Numbered from the stretch's first letter, positions 30,336-43,621 are shown. The stretch is 64,000 nucleotides of DNA from Aquella oligotrophica (GCF_002892535.1 NZ_CP024847.1:2756661-2820660), one strand, 5' to 3'. Program-made: numbers and translations. Notes: a model not told the origin generated them from the letters alone.

Positions 30336-31142
30336 GTGAGAAAACCAATTATAGGTATTACTTCAAATCTGGATAGTATTGCTGCAACATCTGCTAGTCA
30401 CGATGAATTTGTCTTCGTAAGATCAAATTATGTCAATGCAATTTGTGAAAATGGCGGGATCCCATTAATTATCAGTAGTAAGATTGAATCTGAAGATGCC
30501 GCACATATTGTTGACTCTCTAGATGGATTATTACTAATCGGTGGACAGGATGTTGATCCACGTTTTTATGGTGAAGAATGCCTTATTGAATATTGTTCGA
30601 GCATTCAGGATTCGGGTGTTCCATATAAGCGCCCACTACGGGATAAACCCAACCATTTACGCGATGAGTTTGAAATAGCCCTTTATTTTGCAGCCAAAAA
30701 GCGCAAAATTCCAATTGTCGGCATCTGTCGTGGTTATCAGTTGATTAATGTAGCTGAAGGTGGCAGTTTATTTCAGGAAATCGAAATAAACGATGTATTA
30801 CATACTATCTTACCTGATGACATTATTCCGGATCATGAAGTTCTTTTACAGGAAAATTCCCACGCACATCAAGTTTTTGGCGCAACCTGTTTTATGACAT
30901 GTAGTATTCACCATCAGGGGATCAAACATTTGGGACATGATTTGATTGCTACTGGGTTTGCCAAAGACGGTTTGATTGAAATTGTTGAGAGCCCAGACCC
31001 AGAACATTTCTTGATTGGTATTCAGGGACACCCAGAGCGTTCATGTAAGCAATTTTATGAACATAATAGCCTCTTCTCGTCTTTTATCCAGGCTTGTATT
31101 GATTTTAGATATCGAAGTCAACACCAAAAATTACCAGCCTGA
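30336..31142 (+). CDS. Class I glutamine amidotransferase-like peptidase C26 (PuuD-like gamma-glutamyl hydrolase)
   Basis: 268 residues of the gamma-glutamyl-gamma-aminobutyrate hydrolase/PuuD family. The nucleophile Cys lies in VGICRGYQLINV (near residue 130), and the His-Glu pair in QGHPERS near the end. DGLLLIGGQDVDP is the usual oxyanion region. It would cleave a gamma-glutamyl amide. No other putrescine-pathway gene is close, so the substrate is open. The start is GTG at 30336. The ribosome site is weak (GAGAAA). It probably shares a transcript with the PAP2 gene and metF. Confidence 0.85.
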   Translation: MRKPIIGITSNLDSIAATSASHDEFVFVRSNYVNAICENGGIPLIISSKIESEDAAHIVDSLDGLLLIGGQDVDPRFYGEECLIEYCSSIQDSGVPYKRPLRDKPNHLRDEFEIALYFAAKKRKIPIVGICRGYQLINVAEGGSLFQEIEINDVLHTILPDDIIPDHEVLLQENSHAHQVFGATCFMTCSIHHQGIKHLGHDLIATGFAKDGLIEIVESPDPEHFLIGIQGHPERSCKQFYEHNSLFSSFIQACIDFRYRSQHQKLPA

Positions 31143-31260
31143 AATACTAGCCTGTCCAAATTGGTTAGATAATATGATTTTCTCCATGCTATATTAATTG
31201 GTATCTTAGATAATATCGGTGAGAATAATAGCTCTAATATATAGAAAAGTGAAATTCATA

Positions 31261-32790
31261 ATGAAAAATAGTTTTAAAACAGTCTTGGTTTTTAGTGGTT
31301 TTTTTAGTATTGCATTATTGTCTTCATGTAGTAGTGGAACAAGTAGCAATTCTGATGCTACACTAAGTTTTAGTGTGGAACCTGCCAGTAATAGTACACC
31401 AACTGGTACACAAAATTATATTACACCAGCAATTAAAGTTTCTATCCTAGATAGCAATGGTGCAGTTGAGAGTACGGCAAATGTGCCCGTAACTCTTTCT
31501 ATCGCCAATCAACCCAATGTCAGTCAGCCTATGGGAGAAATATATACCGGAACCCTGATTGGTAATGTTACGGTCAGTGCAGTAAATGGCATTGCAACTT
31601 TTGAGAGTCTATCGGTTACTCAGCCGGGAAATGGTTATACTCTTCTTGCGAGTGCAGAAGGTTATAAATCAGCAATAAGTACTCCATTTAATGTTAATTC
31701 TTCAATAGTTATTGCTGAATCAGCTGGTTATAAGAGTACTCTAGATAGTAGTGGTTATGAAGTTGCTTATATTGGCGATATTGGCAGTAATTATCAGGGT
31801 AACGTTTATGTTTACATTGATTATGGTTCAAATCCAATTACTACTGATGAAGAATTTAATAATTTCAATTGTGGTGAAAGTTGGATCAGAAATACTCCAC
31901 GTAATGCGACTTTTGATTATGCTAATACTCTAGGTAGCCCGATGGCAGCACCTGGTCCGTTAACTCCATATACTGACTGTCAGGGACACACTTGGGGGCT
32001 AATTGTAATTAATCAAAGCTATAACTGGCCTTTTGAATCTGTAGCTTATCCGACACCCGTACCAGTAAATGGCTGGCAGGCAGGGCAAACAGGTAATTAT
32101 GTTCCGCCTGGAGAGGTTAAATATTCAAATATAAATAAAAATCAATTTTATTTGTTCACTCAAAATAATCAGGCAGGTGAAGCAATTTTACGCCACTTTA
32201 TTACCGATACTTGGGGTAATATTTATATAATGAAATCAACTAATCTTGCCGATACTACTCCAGAAGAGATTACTAGAGCTTTCGAATCAGCAGTTTTACC
32301 AATTGGATTTAAGAAAACTAGTATATATTTGGCACAAGATTTATATTCTATGCCTGCATACAATTATTATGGGAATGAGTCATATCCAAGTTCATTGTTT
32401 ATGGACTTCCGGGATAGTGCCGATAATGCTTATAGCATGGTTTATTGGAGTGGTAATGGTAATAGCATCCCACAGCAGGTACAACCAACAGGGGTTCTTC
32501 CATTATTTACTACCGAAAAAGGTGGACGGTTAAATGGTACAGATACCGATGACCAGATGTGGGGTAGCTTTGGTAATGATGTATTTTATCCATATTCAGG
32601 TAATGATATTATTGATGGTGGACTTGGAGAAAACACGGTAGTATTTGCTTTGGCATCGAGTATGTATGCAATTTCCACCAGTGATGGGATTACAACAGTT
32701 AGTGGTCCAGATGGAGTAAAAACCCTAAGTAATATTCAATATTTGCAGTTTAGCGATAAGGTTTTAGTTAACTCAATTACCTCTCATTAG
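31261..32790 (+). CDS. Secreted lipoprotein with Ig-like domain and a single RTX-like tail repeat
   Basis: About 509 residues. The ATG at 31261 begins a lipoprotein signal (ALLSSCSSG, Cys near residue 23). An in-frame upstream codon at 31219 would put 14 residues before it and is unlikely. Residues about 30-140 look like a bacterial Ig-like repeat, and a middle region of about 270 residues matches nothing I know. The end has GNDVFYPYSGNDIIDGGLGENTVVF-type text (broken here: SGNDIIDGGLGEN), one calcium-binding nonapeptide unit and the usual following strand pattern ending LQFSDKVLV. A lipid anchor together with an RTX-like tail is odd. Surface adhesin or binding protein is possible. Confidence 0.7.
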   Translation: MKNSFKTVLVFSGFFSIALLSSCSSGTSSNSDATLSFSVEPASNSTPTGTQNYITPAIKVSILDSNGAVESTANVPVTLSIANQPNVSQPMGEIYTGTLIGNVTVSAVNGIATFESLSVTQPGNGYTLLASAEGYKSAISTPFNVNSSIVIAESAGYKSTLDSSGYEVAYIGDIGSNYQGNVYVYIDYGSNPITTDEEFNNFNCGESWIRNTPRNATFDYANTLGSPMAAPGPLTPYTDCQGHTWGLIVINQSYNWPFESVAYPTPVPVNGWQAGQTGNYVPPGEVKYSNINKNQFYLFTQNNQAGEAILRHFITDTWGNIYIMKSTNLADTTPEEITRAFESAVLPIGFKKTSIYLAQDLYSMPAYNYYGNESYPSSLFMDFRDSADNAYSMVYWSGNGNSIPQQVQPTGVLPLFTTEKGGRLNGTDTDDQMWGSFGNDVFYPYSGNDIIDGGLGENTVVFALASSMYAISTSDGITTVSGPDGVKTLSNIQYLQFSDKVLVNSITSH

Positions 32791-32848
32791 GATTTACAAA
32801 TGTTTTTAGTACTTGCCATACGAAAATGAATAGTTAATATACGAATTT

Positions 32849-32876
32849 GCAGATTGCCACTTTTATGGCTATCTGC
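32849..32876 (+). other. Stem-loop upstream of the chitinase gene
   Basis: GCAGATTGCCA (32849-32859) pairs with TGGCTATCTGC (32866-32876) with one internal mismatch and a 6-base loop. It lies 58 bases after the lipoprotein stop and 50 before the chitinase start. No T run follows, so it is either a weak terminator or an operator or RNA element for the chitinase. Confidence 0.4.
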
Positions 32877-32926
32877 TAAAATATGTTTATCAGTATGATA
32901 AAACTATTTAACACAAGGGAAACATA

Positions 32927-34234
32927 ATGAAACTTAAACTATCCACAATGGCAATTAGCCTATTTGCAGGTCTATCCATGATTTCTATGGTAAATGCGGA
33001 TGAAGTAACCGGGCTAATTACAAAGAAGCAGTTTGATGAGATATTTCCTCTATCTAACGGCGAACATTTGAAAGCAGAATATACAAAAGCTTATAAACAA
33101 TTTAAAGATAGTTTACCTGAATATGCTGCGGCAGCTCAAAAATGTCAAAAATATGAGGATATGAAAGACTGGAGTGGTCAGGCAAAATGTCTGCAAGAAA
33201 ATGCACCAAATTACGGCAAATCTAGAGCAACTCTTGATGAGCTTGCTGGCAAATTACAAAATTGTCCAGCTATTATGGTGGTGGATAACTCTGGCAAAAA
33301 AGTCGACTTTAGTGGTGAGAAGCCAGATCCATCAACAATAAAATCAATAAAAACCTTATATACTTATGAAAATTTTGCTAAAACAACACCGTATTTCCCT
33401 GGTTTTCTATCAATGAGCGGAGGTCGCCATAATGCTAAACGTGAGTTAGCAGCACTTCTTGCCAATGTACAACAAGAAACCACCGGCTTGTGTTTTGCCT
33501 CAGAAACTCCATTTGACATCCTCGAAAAATTGAATTCACCAGCTGACTTTAGCAAAATCACCAATCAACAATTAGCCGCGTGGATGAATGATGATGATAA
33601 AAAAGCATTAGCCGGACAAGGAGTAACTGATCTTTACTCTCTTAATGACGTAAGCAGAAGAAAAGTTATTGACTATGTTCTTAGTGTGAAAAAACCTAAA
33701 GGCAAATATTGTAAATGGGATGCAAATCCACAAGGAGAAAAAGATTGCCTGGCTTCACCTAATTATTACTATGGGCGTGGTGCAATTCAACTTAGCTATC
33801 CATACAACTACATTGCATTTGGGAATACTGATTTTGTTAAAAAGCAAGGCTATGATTTATTAATGCACCCTAGTTTGGTAGCTGATCCTTCAGCTAATCA
33901 GGAAAATCGTAGCAGTTTATTATGGGGTTCAGCTATCTGGTTCTGGATGACTCCGCAGGCACCTAAACCATCAGCTCATGCAGTTATGACCAATCAATGG
34001 CAACCAACAGAAGCTGATATAAAAAATGGTCGACAGCCTGGGTTTGGTACAGTAATTAATATCATCAATGGTGGGCTAGAATGTGGTAGTAGCCGCGGAG
34101 CCGATAAGGATGTTAAGGCACAAAATCGGATTGATGCTTATAAGCGGATATTAAGAATTATTGGATCATCTGAAGACGATAACAGTAAATACCCATTAGA
34201 CTGTAAAAACAGTAATAATTTCAATCACCAATAG
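32927..34234 (+). CDS. Secreted GH19 chitinase
   Basis: Hydrolyses internal beta-1,4 GlcNAc links of chitin, with inversion. 435 residues. A Sec signal peptide is followed by a likely cut after VNA (residue 24). Residues about 25-130 are an unknown N-terminal part. The catalytic domain has the Glu in NVQQETTGLCF (about 185), the YYGRGAIQLSYPYNY signature (about 284) and GFGTVINIINGGLECG near the end, all typical of family 19. AAGGGAAA precedes the ATG. With the GH20 hexosaminidase at 3993-6356 it gives a path from chitin to GlcNAc. A strong terminator follows. Confidence 0.9.
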   Translation: MKLKLSTMAISLFAGLSMISMVNADEVTGLITKKQFDEIFPLSNGEHLKAEYTKAYKQFKDSLPEYAAAAQKCQKYEDMKDWSGQAKCLQENAPNYGKSRATLDELAGKLQNCPAIMVVDNSGKKVDFSGEKPDPSTIKSIKTLYTYENFAKTTPYFPGFLSMSGGRHNAKRELAALLANVQQETTGLCFASETPFDILEKLNSPADFSKITNQQLAAWMNDDDKKALAGQGVTDLYSLNDVSRRKVIDYVLSVKKPKGKYCKWDANPQGEKDCLASPNYYYGRGAIQLSYPYNYIAFGNTDFVKKQGYDLLMHPSLVADPSANQENRSSLLWGSAIWFWMTPQAPKPSAHAVMTNQWQPTEADIKNGRQPGFGTVINIINGGLECGSSRGADKDVKAQNRIDAYKRILRIIGSSEDDNSKYPLDCKNSNNFNHQ

Positions 34235-34264
34235 TCAAAATAGTCTTAATTAAAATCTACCCAA

Positions 34265-34295
34265 AAAAGCCGCTAGTTTGAAACTGGCGGCTTTT
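34265..34295 (+). terminator. Terminator of the chitinase gene
   Basis: A 15-bp stem (34265-34279 with 34281-34295, one G-T pair) round a single-base turn, rich in GC at its middle (GCCGC/GCGGC) and flanked by A and T runs, 30 bases past the stop. It works in either direction on paper. Confidence 0.85.
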
Positions 34296-34569
34296 CATTA
34301 GGATCTTAATGTTATTCGATAGCAGCACCTATCATTATTCTACACTTCTAAAATTACATCTACCACCATAGCTTTAAACCAAAACGGAGTATTATCCAAC
34401 ACAATAGCTCACTCTTAATCTGGCGATAATCAACTACCGTGTCATTTCCTAATTTCCCATAATAATTTTTTGAATAAAATTGATACTTTAAGCAGGTAAA
34501 AATTATAAAACTAATCAAAAGTATACTTTATATTCATAAAATTAATAAGCTCAAATAATATTAATTTGT
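34296..34569. other. Intergenic region before the patatin gene end
   Basis: 274 AT-rich bases between convergent genes, just past the chitinase terminator. I see no open frame, repeat or clear terminator for the patatin gene. Confidence 0.4.
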
Positions 34570-35643
34570 TTAAATCATCCCTATATCTTGAAGAAACTTT
34601 GTCCCCTGTTTAATTCCATCATCAATCAGTAATTTAATATGTTCAGGATCTCTATCCAGCTTGCCCGCAAAATTCAGTGATTTTTGCAATTCGGGAGACA
34701 TCTCAATCATGGGAATATGATATGGTTTATCCGGATCATCAGGAAAACTTTTGGGAATCCGGATTTCATGAGTAATTCCTCGTGCCGCCAAATGTGATTT
34801 TTTATATGCACCAAGACCAAACAAGAAATTCAGAAACTCTATCTGGCTAAGATTCTGAAAAAGCGAGATATTCCCCTCCAATTGATTACGTCGATCGTGA
34901 ATATCAGATATTTCTGTTGGTATATGGTCTGTAGTAGTTGGATTAATCTTGATTACCCAAATTTCATCGGGAACAAACGGACCAATAACGGCTTCTTTAA
35001 TTAGTACATCTATTGGAGGATTGTCAGAAAATAAACCATCCCAATATGCCTGACCATTAATTTCGACTGCCGGAAAAATATTAGGAACACATGCAGAAGC
35101 GGTAAGGTGCTCTGGCTTGATTACCTCATTGTATGATGAAAACTTAGTTAATCTTCCACTTAAAATATTACACGCCCCGAGTACCAATACAGGAGACTTA
35201 CCCTTAAAATCTTCCATTTGAGTAAAATCAGCATGTTGAATTAGTAACTGTTTTAAATCACTAAATTCTGGACGTAACCCTACCGTAGTCATTTTAGCAA
35301 TTGCTCGTGCAGATTCTGATGTTGGACTTTGATTTAAAGTTGGAATAATTCCTTTATTAACCGCATTAATCCATGCTATCATTAAACTATTAATAAATTG
35401 CTCCCTACCTGTTTTAGCAGAGTTATCTTGCCAAAATTCAATTAACTCCTCACAATCATCATGTCCAAGATGTAATGCTAACCAAGCAAAGAAAGCACAA
35501 ATCCCACCTCCAGACGTACCACTAAGACTCACAATATCATATTTATCTTGAACTTTATGTTTAAAAAAAGTCTTTAATACACCCGCAGTAAATGCAGTCT
35601 GGCTTCCACCACCCTGACAAGCTATAGCTATCTTAGATTTCAT
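34570..35643 (-). CDS. Patatin-like phospholipase
   Basis: 357 residues of the patatin-like acyl hydrolases, which use a Ser-Asp pair. ACQGGGSQTAFTAGVL (residues about 8-23) supplies the oxyanion loop, GTSGGG (about 43-48) holds the nucleophile Ser, and YWDGLFSDNPP (about 202) holds the Asp, with DG followed by Leu rather than Gly or Ala. No signal peptide is seen, so it acts in the cytoplasm or is exported by another route. AAGGGA precedes the ATG. It stands alone. Confidence 0.88.
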   Translation of the reverse strand: MKSKIAIACQGGGSQTAFTAGVLKTFFKHKVQDKYDIVSLSGTSGGGICAFFAWLALHLGHDDCEELIEFWQDNSAKTGREQFINSLMIAWINAVNKGIIPTLNQSPTSESARAIAKMTTVGLRPEFSDLKQLLIQHADFTQMEDFKGKSPVLVLGACNILSGRLTKFSSYNEVIKPEHLTASACVPNIFPAVEINGQAYWDGLFSDNPPIDVLIKEAVIGPFVPDEIWVIKINPTTTDHIPTEISDIHDRRNQLEGNISLFQNLSQIEFLNFLFGLGAYKKSHLAARGITHEIRIPKSFPDDPDKPYHIPMIEMSPELQKSLNFAGKLDRDPEHIKLLIDDGIKQGTKFLQDIGMI

Positions 35644-35757
35644 TTATCAAATTTCCCTTAGTCTTAAAAAATTTACCACTATGATTCTAACCTAATCAGA
35701 ACTAGAAGAGGAATTAAATTATGAATAATTATTTATTAGTATAAAAGGAAGTAAACC

Positions 35758-35795
35758 CCATAACAAGATCCTGACCAAAGGTCAGGAGGTTATGG
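35758..35795. other. Two-tier stem-loop between patatin gene and rRNA operon
   Basis: CCATAAC (35758-35764) pairs with GTTATGG (35789-35795), and inside it CCTGACC (35770-35776) pairs with GGTCAGG (35780-35786), with an asymmetric bulge. It lies upstream of the patatin gene and about 190 bases beyond the rRNA terminator. It may be a second terminator for rRNA transcripts or an RNA element. No gene was found around it. Confidence 0.4.
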
Positions 35796-35882
35796 AGGGA
35801 GATATGAACTTTTTGATTGTTTTGTAGCTAATTTGTTGCTAATTGAAATTGTCGTAAGTCCAATGTACGATGTGTCAATGCT

Positions 35883-35934
35883 TATACTCAATCAGATTGA
35901 AGAAGCATGGTAGGTGTGAGCTACCCAGCTTACA
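35883..35934 (+). repeat. Interspersed repeat, copy 2 (partial)
   Basis: Matches the end of the element at 6447-6554 (read on the opposite strand, 6503-6554) at 44 of 52 positions. The shared core reads AATCAGATTGAAG followed by GCATGGTAGG. The matching left inverted arm of copy 1 is not found near this copy, so it is shorter or decayed. It sits in the 377-base gap between the patatin gene and 5S rRNA. Confidence 0.6.
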
Positions 35935-35985
35935 CTATTGTGTTGCCGTATTGTATACTATTAACTATTTCGGCTCCACAAATGT

Positions 35986-36011
35986 AAAGACCCGGTATTA
36001 TCCGGGTCTTT
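35986..36011 (-). terminator. rRNA operon terminator
   Basis: A perfect 10-bp stem (AAAGACCCGG at 35986-35995 with its complement at 36002-36011) and a 6-base loop, 9 bases past the 3' end of 5S rRNA. The T run on the minus strand is short (TTTA), but the stem is strong. Confidence 0.75.
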
Positions 36012-36020
36012 GTCTTGTTG

Positions 36021-36140
36021 GGAGCTTGGCAATGTCCTACTTTCGCATGGTATACCCCACACTATCATCGGCGATCACCCGTTTCACTGTCCTGTTCGAG
36101 ATGGGAAGGAGTGGTTCCAGGTCTCTATTGTCACCAAGCA
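36021..36140 (-). rRNA. rrf: 5S ribosomal RNA
   Basis: About 120 bases. On the minus strand it begins TGCTTGGTGACAATAG and ends GACATTGCCAAGCTCC, so the two ends pair (GCTTGG with CCAAGC) to form helix I. The core CCATCTCGAACAG is the universal 5S loop. It is the last gene of the rRNA operon. Confidence 0.93.
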
Positions 36141-36280
36141 ATTCTTTTGCACGTTCTTTATTAAGAACTATGCAAATTCGGTTTAACAGATGGATTTTGT
36201 TTTGATATTAACTATGTTTATTTACTTAAGCTTTTCTCACACTTATCTCAGCATTTTACTAAAACTACTAAAATAATAGA

Positions 36281-39252
<2,972 letters not shown>

Positions 39253-39258
<6 letters not shown>

Positions 39259-39275
39259 TCTATTATTTTAATAGT
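39253..39275 (-). promoter_or_regulatory. 23S rRNA processing stem (pairs with 36264-36286)
   Basis: The 23 bases at the 5' edge of 23S are complementary to 36264-36286 at its 3' edge, with one G-U pair. The resulting helix encloses the whole 23S and is the usual RNase III substrate. Confidence 0.75.
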
Positions 39276-39562
39276 CTTCTTATCGTATTAATTAGCTAAC
39301 TTTGTCAACTTAGTTAATACAACATAGAAATTTCAAGTAAACTGCTGATTCTCAAAGATTCGTTTCCAAACCTCTAAGATTTATTTTTTACTGTATGAGT
39401 TTCTTTTTGCTTAAGTTTTTTACATATGCAATCTACCCGCATATCCTTTACTCTTCCTAAACATTGCTGCTTAGTCAGATACTGTCAATAACTCTTTCAA
39501 ATCATTGCCAGATTTTTATAAATATACGCGTTGGTAAATTTTTAATATCTAACTCTATCCAT

Positions 39563-39576
39563 CTTGTTAAAGATCT
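39563..39576 (-). promoter_or_regulatory. boxA antitermination site before 23S
   Basis: On the minus strand AGATCTTTAACAAG, matching the E. coli rRNA boxA core TCTTTAACAA. An identical 14-base copy lies in the 16S leader at 41697-41710. The rest of the 382-base spacer 39259-39640 shows no other gene. Confidence 0.75.
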
Positions 39577-39640
39577 TAGTACCAAAGTACTTAACATAAA
39601 TGACTTAATCTTAATCTCATCTACATTAGACACTCTGTCT

Positions 39641-39717
<77 letters not shown>

Positions 39718-39734
39718 GTTATCTCACCTATACC

Positions 39735-39810
39735 TGGTGGAGGATGACGGGATCGAACCGACGACCCCCTGCTTGCAAAGCAGGTGCTCTCCCAGCTGAG
39801 CTAATCCCCC
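39735..39810 (-). tRNA. tRNA-Ala (TGC anticodon)
   Basis: 76 bases with CCA encoded. The sense strand begins GGGGGATTAGCTCAG, has anticodon loop TTTGCAA between CCTGC and GCAGG, T loop GGTTCGATCC and ends CATCCTCCACCA. It is the first tRNA after 16S, 17 bases before tRNA-Ile. Confidence 0.96.
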
Positions 39811-39940
39811 AAATGTCTTCGTACTACTTTGTCGCTCAATTGCTCATTTAGATCACTAAACTTTGCAATTTCGCTCCGCGCATTACTCGCATTTTTTATA
39901 CTCTGTATTTCTACCCAGTACTTCTAATCTTAACTACTAT

Positions 39941-39965
39941 AAACAACCAATAAATGTGAGGCATC
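39941..39965 (-). promoter_or_regulatory. 16S rRNA processing stem (pairs with 41670-41694)
   Basis: The 25 bases just past the 3' end of 16S are complementary to 41670-41694 in the leader, with one G-U pair. This forms the RNase III processing helix around 16S. Confidence 0.75.
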
Positions 39966-39976
39966 CAACCATTCTC

Positions 39977-41510
<1,534 letters not shown>

Positions 41511-41696
41511 AATCCTAGACTTATAGTCTACTCTTTTTATAGTGCATTCATACACGAACACACTCGCTTGACGTCTTTGGTTTCCCGTTAGACATCTGCT
41601 ATTTTTTTGTAACACCATGAAACAGATTATTTAATAACCCACTCCACGGCACTACCTTTTCTATAGCTAGATGCCTCACATTTATTGATTGTTTAT

Positions 41697-41710
41697 CTTG
41701 TTAAAGATCT
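41697..41710 (-). promoter_or_regulatory. boxA antitermination site in the 16S leader
   Basis: On the minus strand AGATCTTTAACAAG, same as at 39563-39576, with the boxA core TCTTTAACAA. It lies about 45 bases downstream of the promoter and just before the 16S processing stem. Confidence 0.75.
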
Positions 41711-41756
41711 GTTTTGTTTCTCTTTTTTAACTCACGTCTTCATTCGCGAGATCAGT

Positions 41757-41786
41757 ATTATCACACAGCAAACACATCATTGTCAA
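41757..41786 (-). promoter_or_regulatory. rRNA operon promoter (P1-like)
   Basis: On the minus strand a perfect -35 TTGACA (41781-41786) is followed after 18 bases by GATAAT (41757-41762), preceded by TGT as an extended -10, and then a GC-containing discriminator (CTCGCG). AT-rich sequence lies just upstream. This is what a strong stringently controlled rRNA promoter looks like. The rest of the gap 41511-41963 has the leader and AT-rich DNA without an open frame. Confidence 0.75.
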
Positions 41787-41963
41787 ATGTTTTTCTAGGA
41801 GGATTTCAACAAATGAAGCATTTAAAGTAAATAATTCCTCGTTTTTCCTGAACTAATCAGTGAGATAAGTATAATTATAATTATTTACAAAAAATGAATA
41901 CTAGATTAAATAAGTAAAGAAAAGACGTAAAAACTATAGTAGCAAGTTAGCATTTAGCCATAA

Positions 41964-42722
41964 CTATAGTACTATATCATATAAATACCCATATATTTCA
42001 TGAAGAACAGCAGAAGTAGTTGATAACGCCAAGGCAGAAGGAATAAACCACAGAACAGGTAAGCTGGAATAACCCAAAGAATAAAATCCTGTTGGTGCAG
42101 CTATTACATTAATTCCACTTTTCTCAAATAGTGCTTTGGCACGTTGCATATGACTAGCAGAAGTAACAAGTACTACTCTTGAGATACCATACTGCTGAAG
42201 CAATCTGGATGTATATTTTGCATTTTCGCTAGTTGTTTTTGAATCAGGCTCTAGATAAATCTGGTTCTCAACATCAAATTCATCTATCAATGCTTTTTTC
42301 ATTAAACTAGCTTCAGAATCTTTTGTATCAATTGCACCACCTGAGACAAAAATTGGTAGATCTGGATTCTTTTTGGCTAAATACGCTGCATATCTGATCC
42401 TAACAAAAGTATCTGGGCTAGAAATCGCATTTACGCTATACTCATTTGCATTATTATTTACCCCGCCGCCAAGCAGTACTATAGCCTGCACATGCTTAAG
42501 TGAAGATGGCTTGATGGTAGCTGGCGCAATTACCCGGTTTAACTGGTAAGCAAAATACGGTGTAGATTGAATATATAATGAGAAACAGCCAAGAAGAATT
42601 ATAATCTTGCCAATTCGCTTTTGTGGCTTGAAAAAAAAGGCTCCAAGTAGTATAATAATCAGCGAATTTAACGGTGGCAATAAAAAACTTTGTAGCAATC
42701 TATGTAAAAGGATTGTAATCAT
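41964..42722 (-). CDS. DUF218/YdcF-family membrane protein, ElyC-like
   Basis: About 252 residues. Two N-terminal membrane helices precede a DUF218 domain: AIVLLGGGVNNNA, IFVSGGAIDTKDSE, a SKTTSENA-type stretch and VTSASHMQRAKALF. Size and layout match ElyC (YcbC), which in E. coli helps peptidoglycan precursor metabolism through the undecaprenyl carrier. The function of other family members is unclear. The frame opens at TTG 42731. The ATG at 42722 with GGAC upstream was chosen. It is divergent from phaB and lies upstream of the rRNA promoter. Confidence 0.8.
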   Translation of the reverse strand: MITILLHRLLQSFLLPPLNSLIIILLGAFFFKPQKRIGKIIILLGCFSLYIQSTPYFAYQLNRVIAPATIKPSSLKHVQAIVLLGGGVNNNANEYSVNAISSPDTFVRIRYAAYLAKKNPDLPIFVSGGAIDTKDSEASLMKKALIDEFDVENQIYLEPDSKTTSENAKYTSRLLQQYGISRVVLVTSASHMQRAKALFEKSGINVIAAPTGFYSLGYSSLPVLWFIPSALALSTTSAVLHEIYGYLYDIVL

Positions 42723-42771
42723 ATCGTCCAAGTTAAAAATTTTCCAATATTTTATCTTAAAGGAGCCCGGA

Positions 42772-43506
42772 ATGGCGAAAATTGCATTAGTAACTGGTGG
42801 AATGGGTGGTTTGGGTACAGCTATGTGCGAAGCTTTGGCAAAAAGCGGGCATACTGTTGTTACAACTTACACCAACGAAGAAAAAGCTAAAGCTTGGTTA
42901 GAAAAAACTAAAGCTGCGGGTTATGACTTTAAAGCATACAAATGCGATGTTTCAGACTGGAATTCTACAGTAGAATGCTTTAGCAAAATTAAAGCTGAAG
43001 TAGGAAATATTGATGTACTAGTTAACAATGCTGGTATAACACGGGATGCAACATTTAAGAAAATGACTCCAGATCATTGGAATGCAGTTTTAAGAACTAA
43101 TCTGGATAGCGTATTTAATACAACAAAACAGGTTCTTGACGATATGGTTGAAAAAGGTTTTGGCCGTGTAATCAATATTTCTTCAATTAATGGTCAAAAA
43201 GGTCAGTTTGGTCAAGCCAACTATTCTGCAGCTAAAGCTGGTGTGCATGGCTTTACAATGGCTATTGCTCAGGAAGTTGCGAAAAAAGGTGTAACTGTTA
43301 ACACAATTGCACCAGGATACATCGCGACTGAGATGGTTATGGCAGTTCCTGAAGAAGTACGTAACAAAATTATTGCTGGAATTCCAGTAAACCGTCTTGG
43401 TAAACCAGAGGAAATTGCAGCACTTGTAGATTATCTTGCATCAGATTTAGCTGGCTTCATGACTGGTGCTGAACTAGCAATTAATGGTGGTCAACACATG
43501 ATGTAA
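42772..43506 (+). CDS. phaB: Acetoacetyl-CoA reductase PhaB (FabG-like SDR)
   Basis: Reduces acetoacetyl-CoA to (R)-3-hydroxybutyryl-CoA with NADPH for polyhydroxybutyrate. 244 residues. It has ALVTGGMGGLGTA (cofactor), NNAGITRDATFKKM, ISSINGQKGQFG with the catalytic Ser, YSAAKAG with Tyr and Lys, and the PhaB-like end INGGQHMM. A long in-frame extension upstream is open (from 42607), but AAGGAG at 42759-42764 and the family N-terminus MAKIALVTGG fix the ATG at 42772. phaA and phaC are not in the window, so a FabG role cannot be excluded. A terminator follows. Confidence 0.9.
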   Translation: MAKIALVTGGMGGLGTAMCEALAKSGHTVVTTYTNEEKAKAWLEKTKAAGYDFKAYKCDVSDWNSTVECFSKIKAEVGNIDVLVNNAGITRDATFKKMTPDHWNAVLRTNLDSVFNTTKQVLDDMVEKGFGRVINISSINGQKGQFGQANYSAAKAGVHGFTMAIAQEVAKKGVTVNTIAPGYIATEMVMAVPEEVRNKIIAGIPVNRLGKPEEIAALVDYLASDLAGFMTGAELAINGGQHMM

Positions 43507-43536
43507 TAAATTTGTTCAGAATAATTGAATAAATTC

Positions 43537-43564
43537 AAAGGTACTGCTATCATACAGTACCTTT
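43537..43564 (+). terminator. phaB terminator
   Basis: A perfect 10-bp stem (AAAGGTACTG at 43537-43546 with CAGTACCTTT at 43555-43564), 8-base loop and TTTT, 30 bases past the stop codon. Confidence 0.85.
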
Positions 43565-43621
43565 TATTATATACTCAATCTAATTGAGTTTGTTATATGA
43601 TATTAACCAAAAGGATTAGCC

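Noticed and set aside
31219..31260. 14-codon extension of the lipoprotein
   Set aside because: It would bury the signal peptide. The ATG at 31261 begins a normal lipoprotein signal.
35803..35826. Tiny open frame (7 codons) after a GGAGGGAG sequence
   Set aside because: Too short to support, with no conservation evidence.
42607..42771. 55-codon N-terminal extension of phaB
   Set aside because: It overlaps the divergent ElyC-like gene. AAGGAG and the family N-terminus fix the start at 42772.
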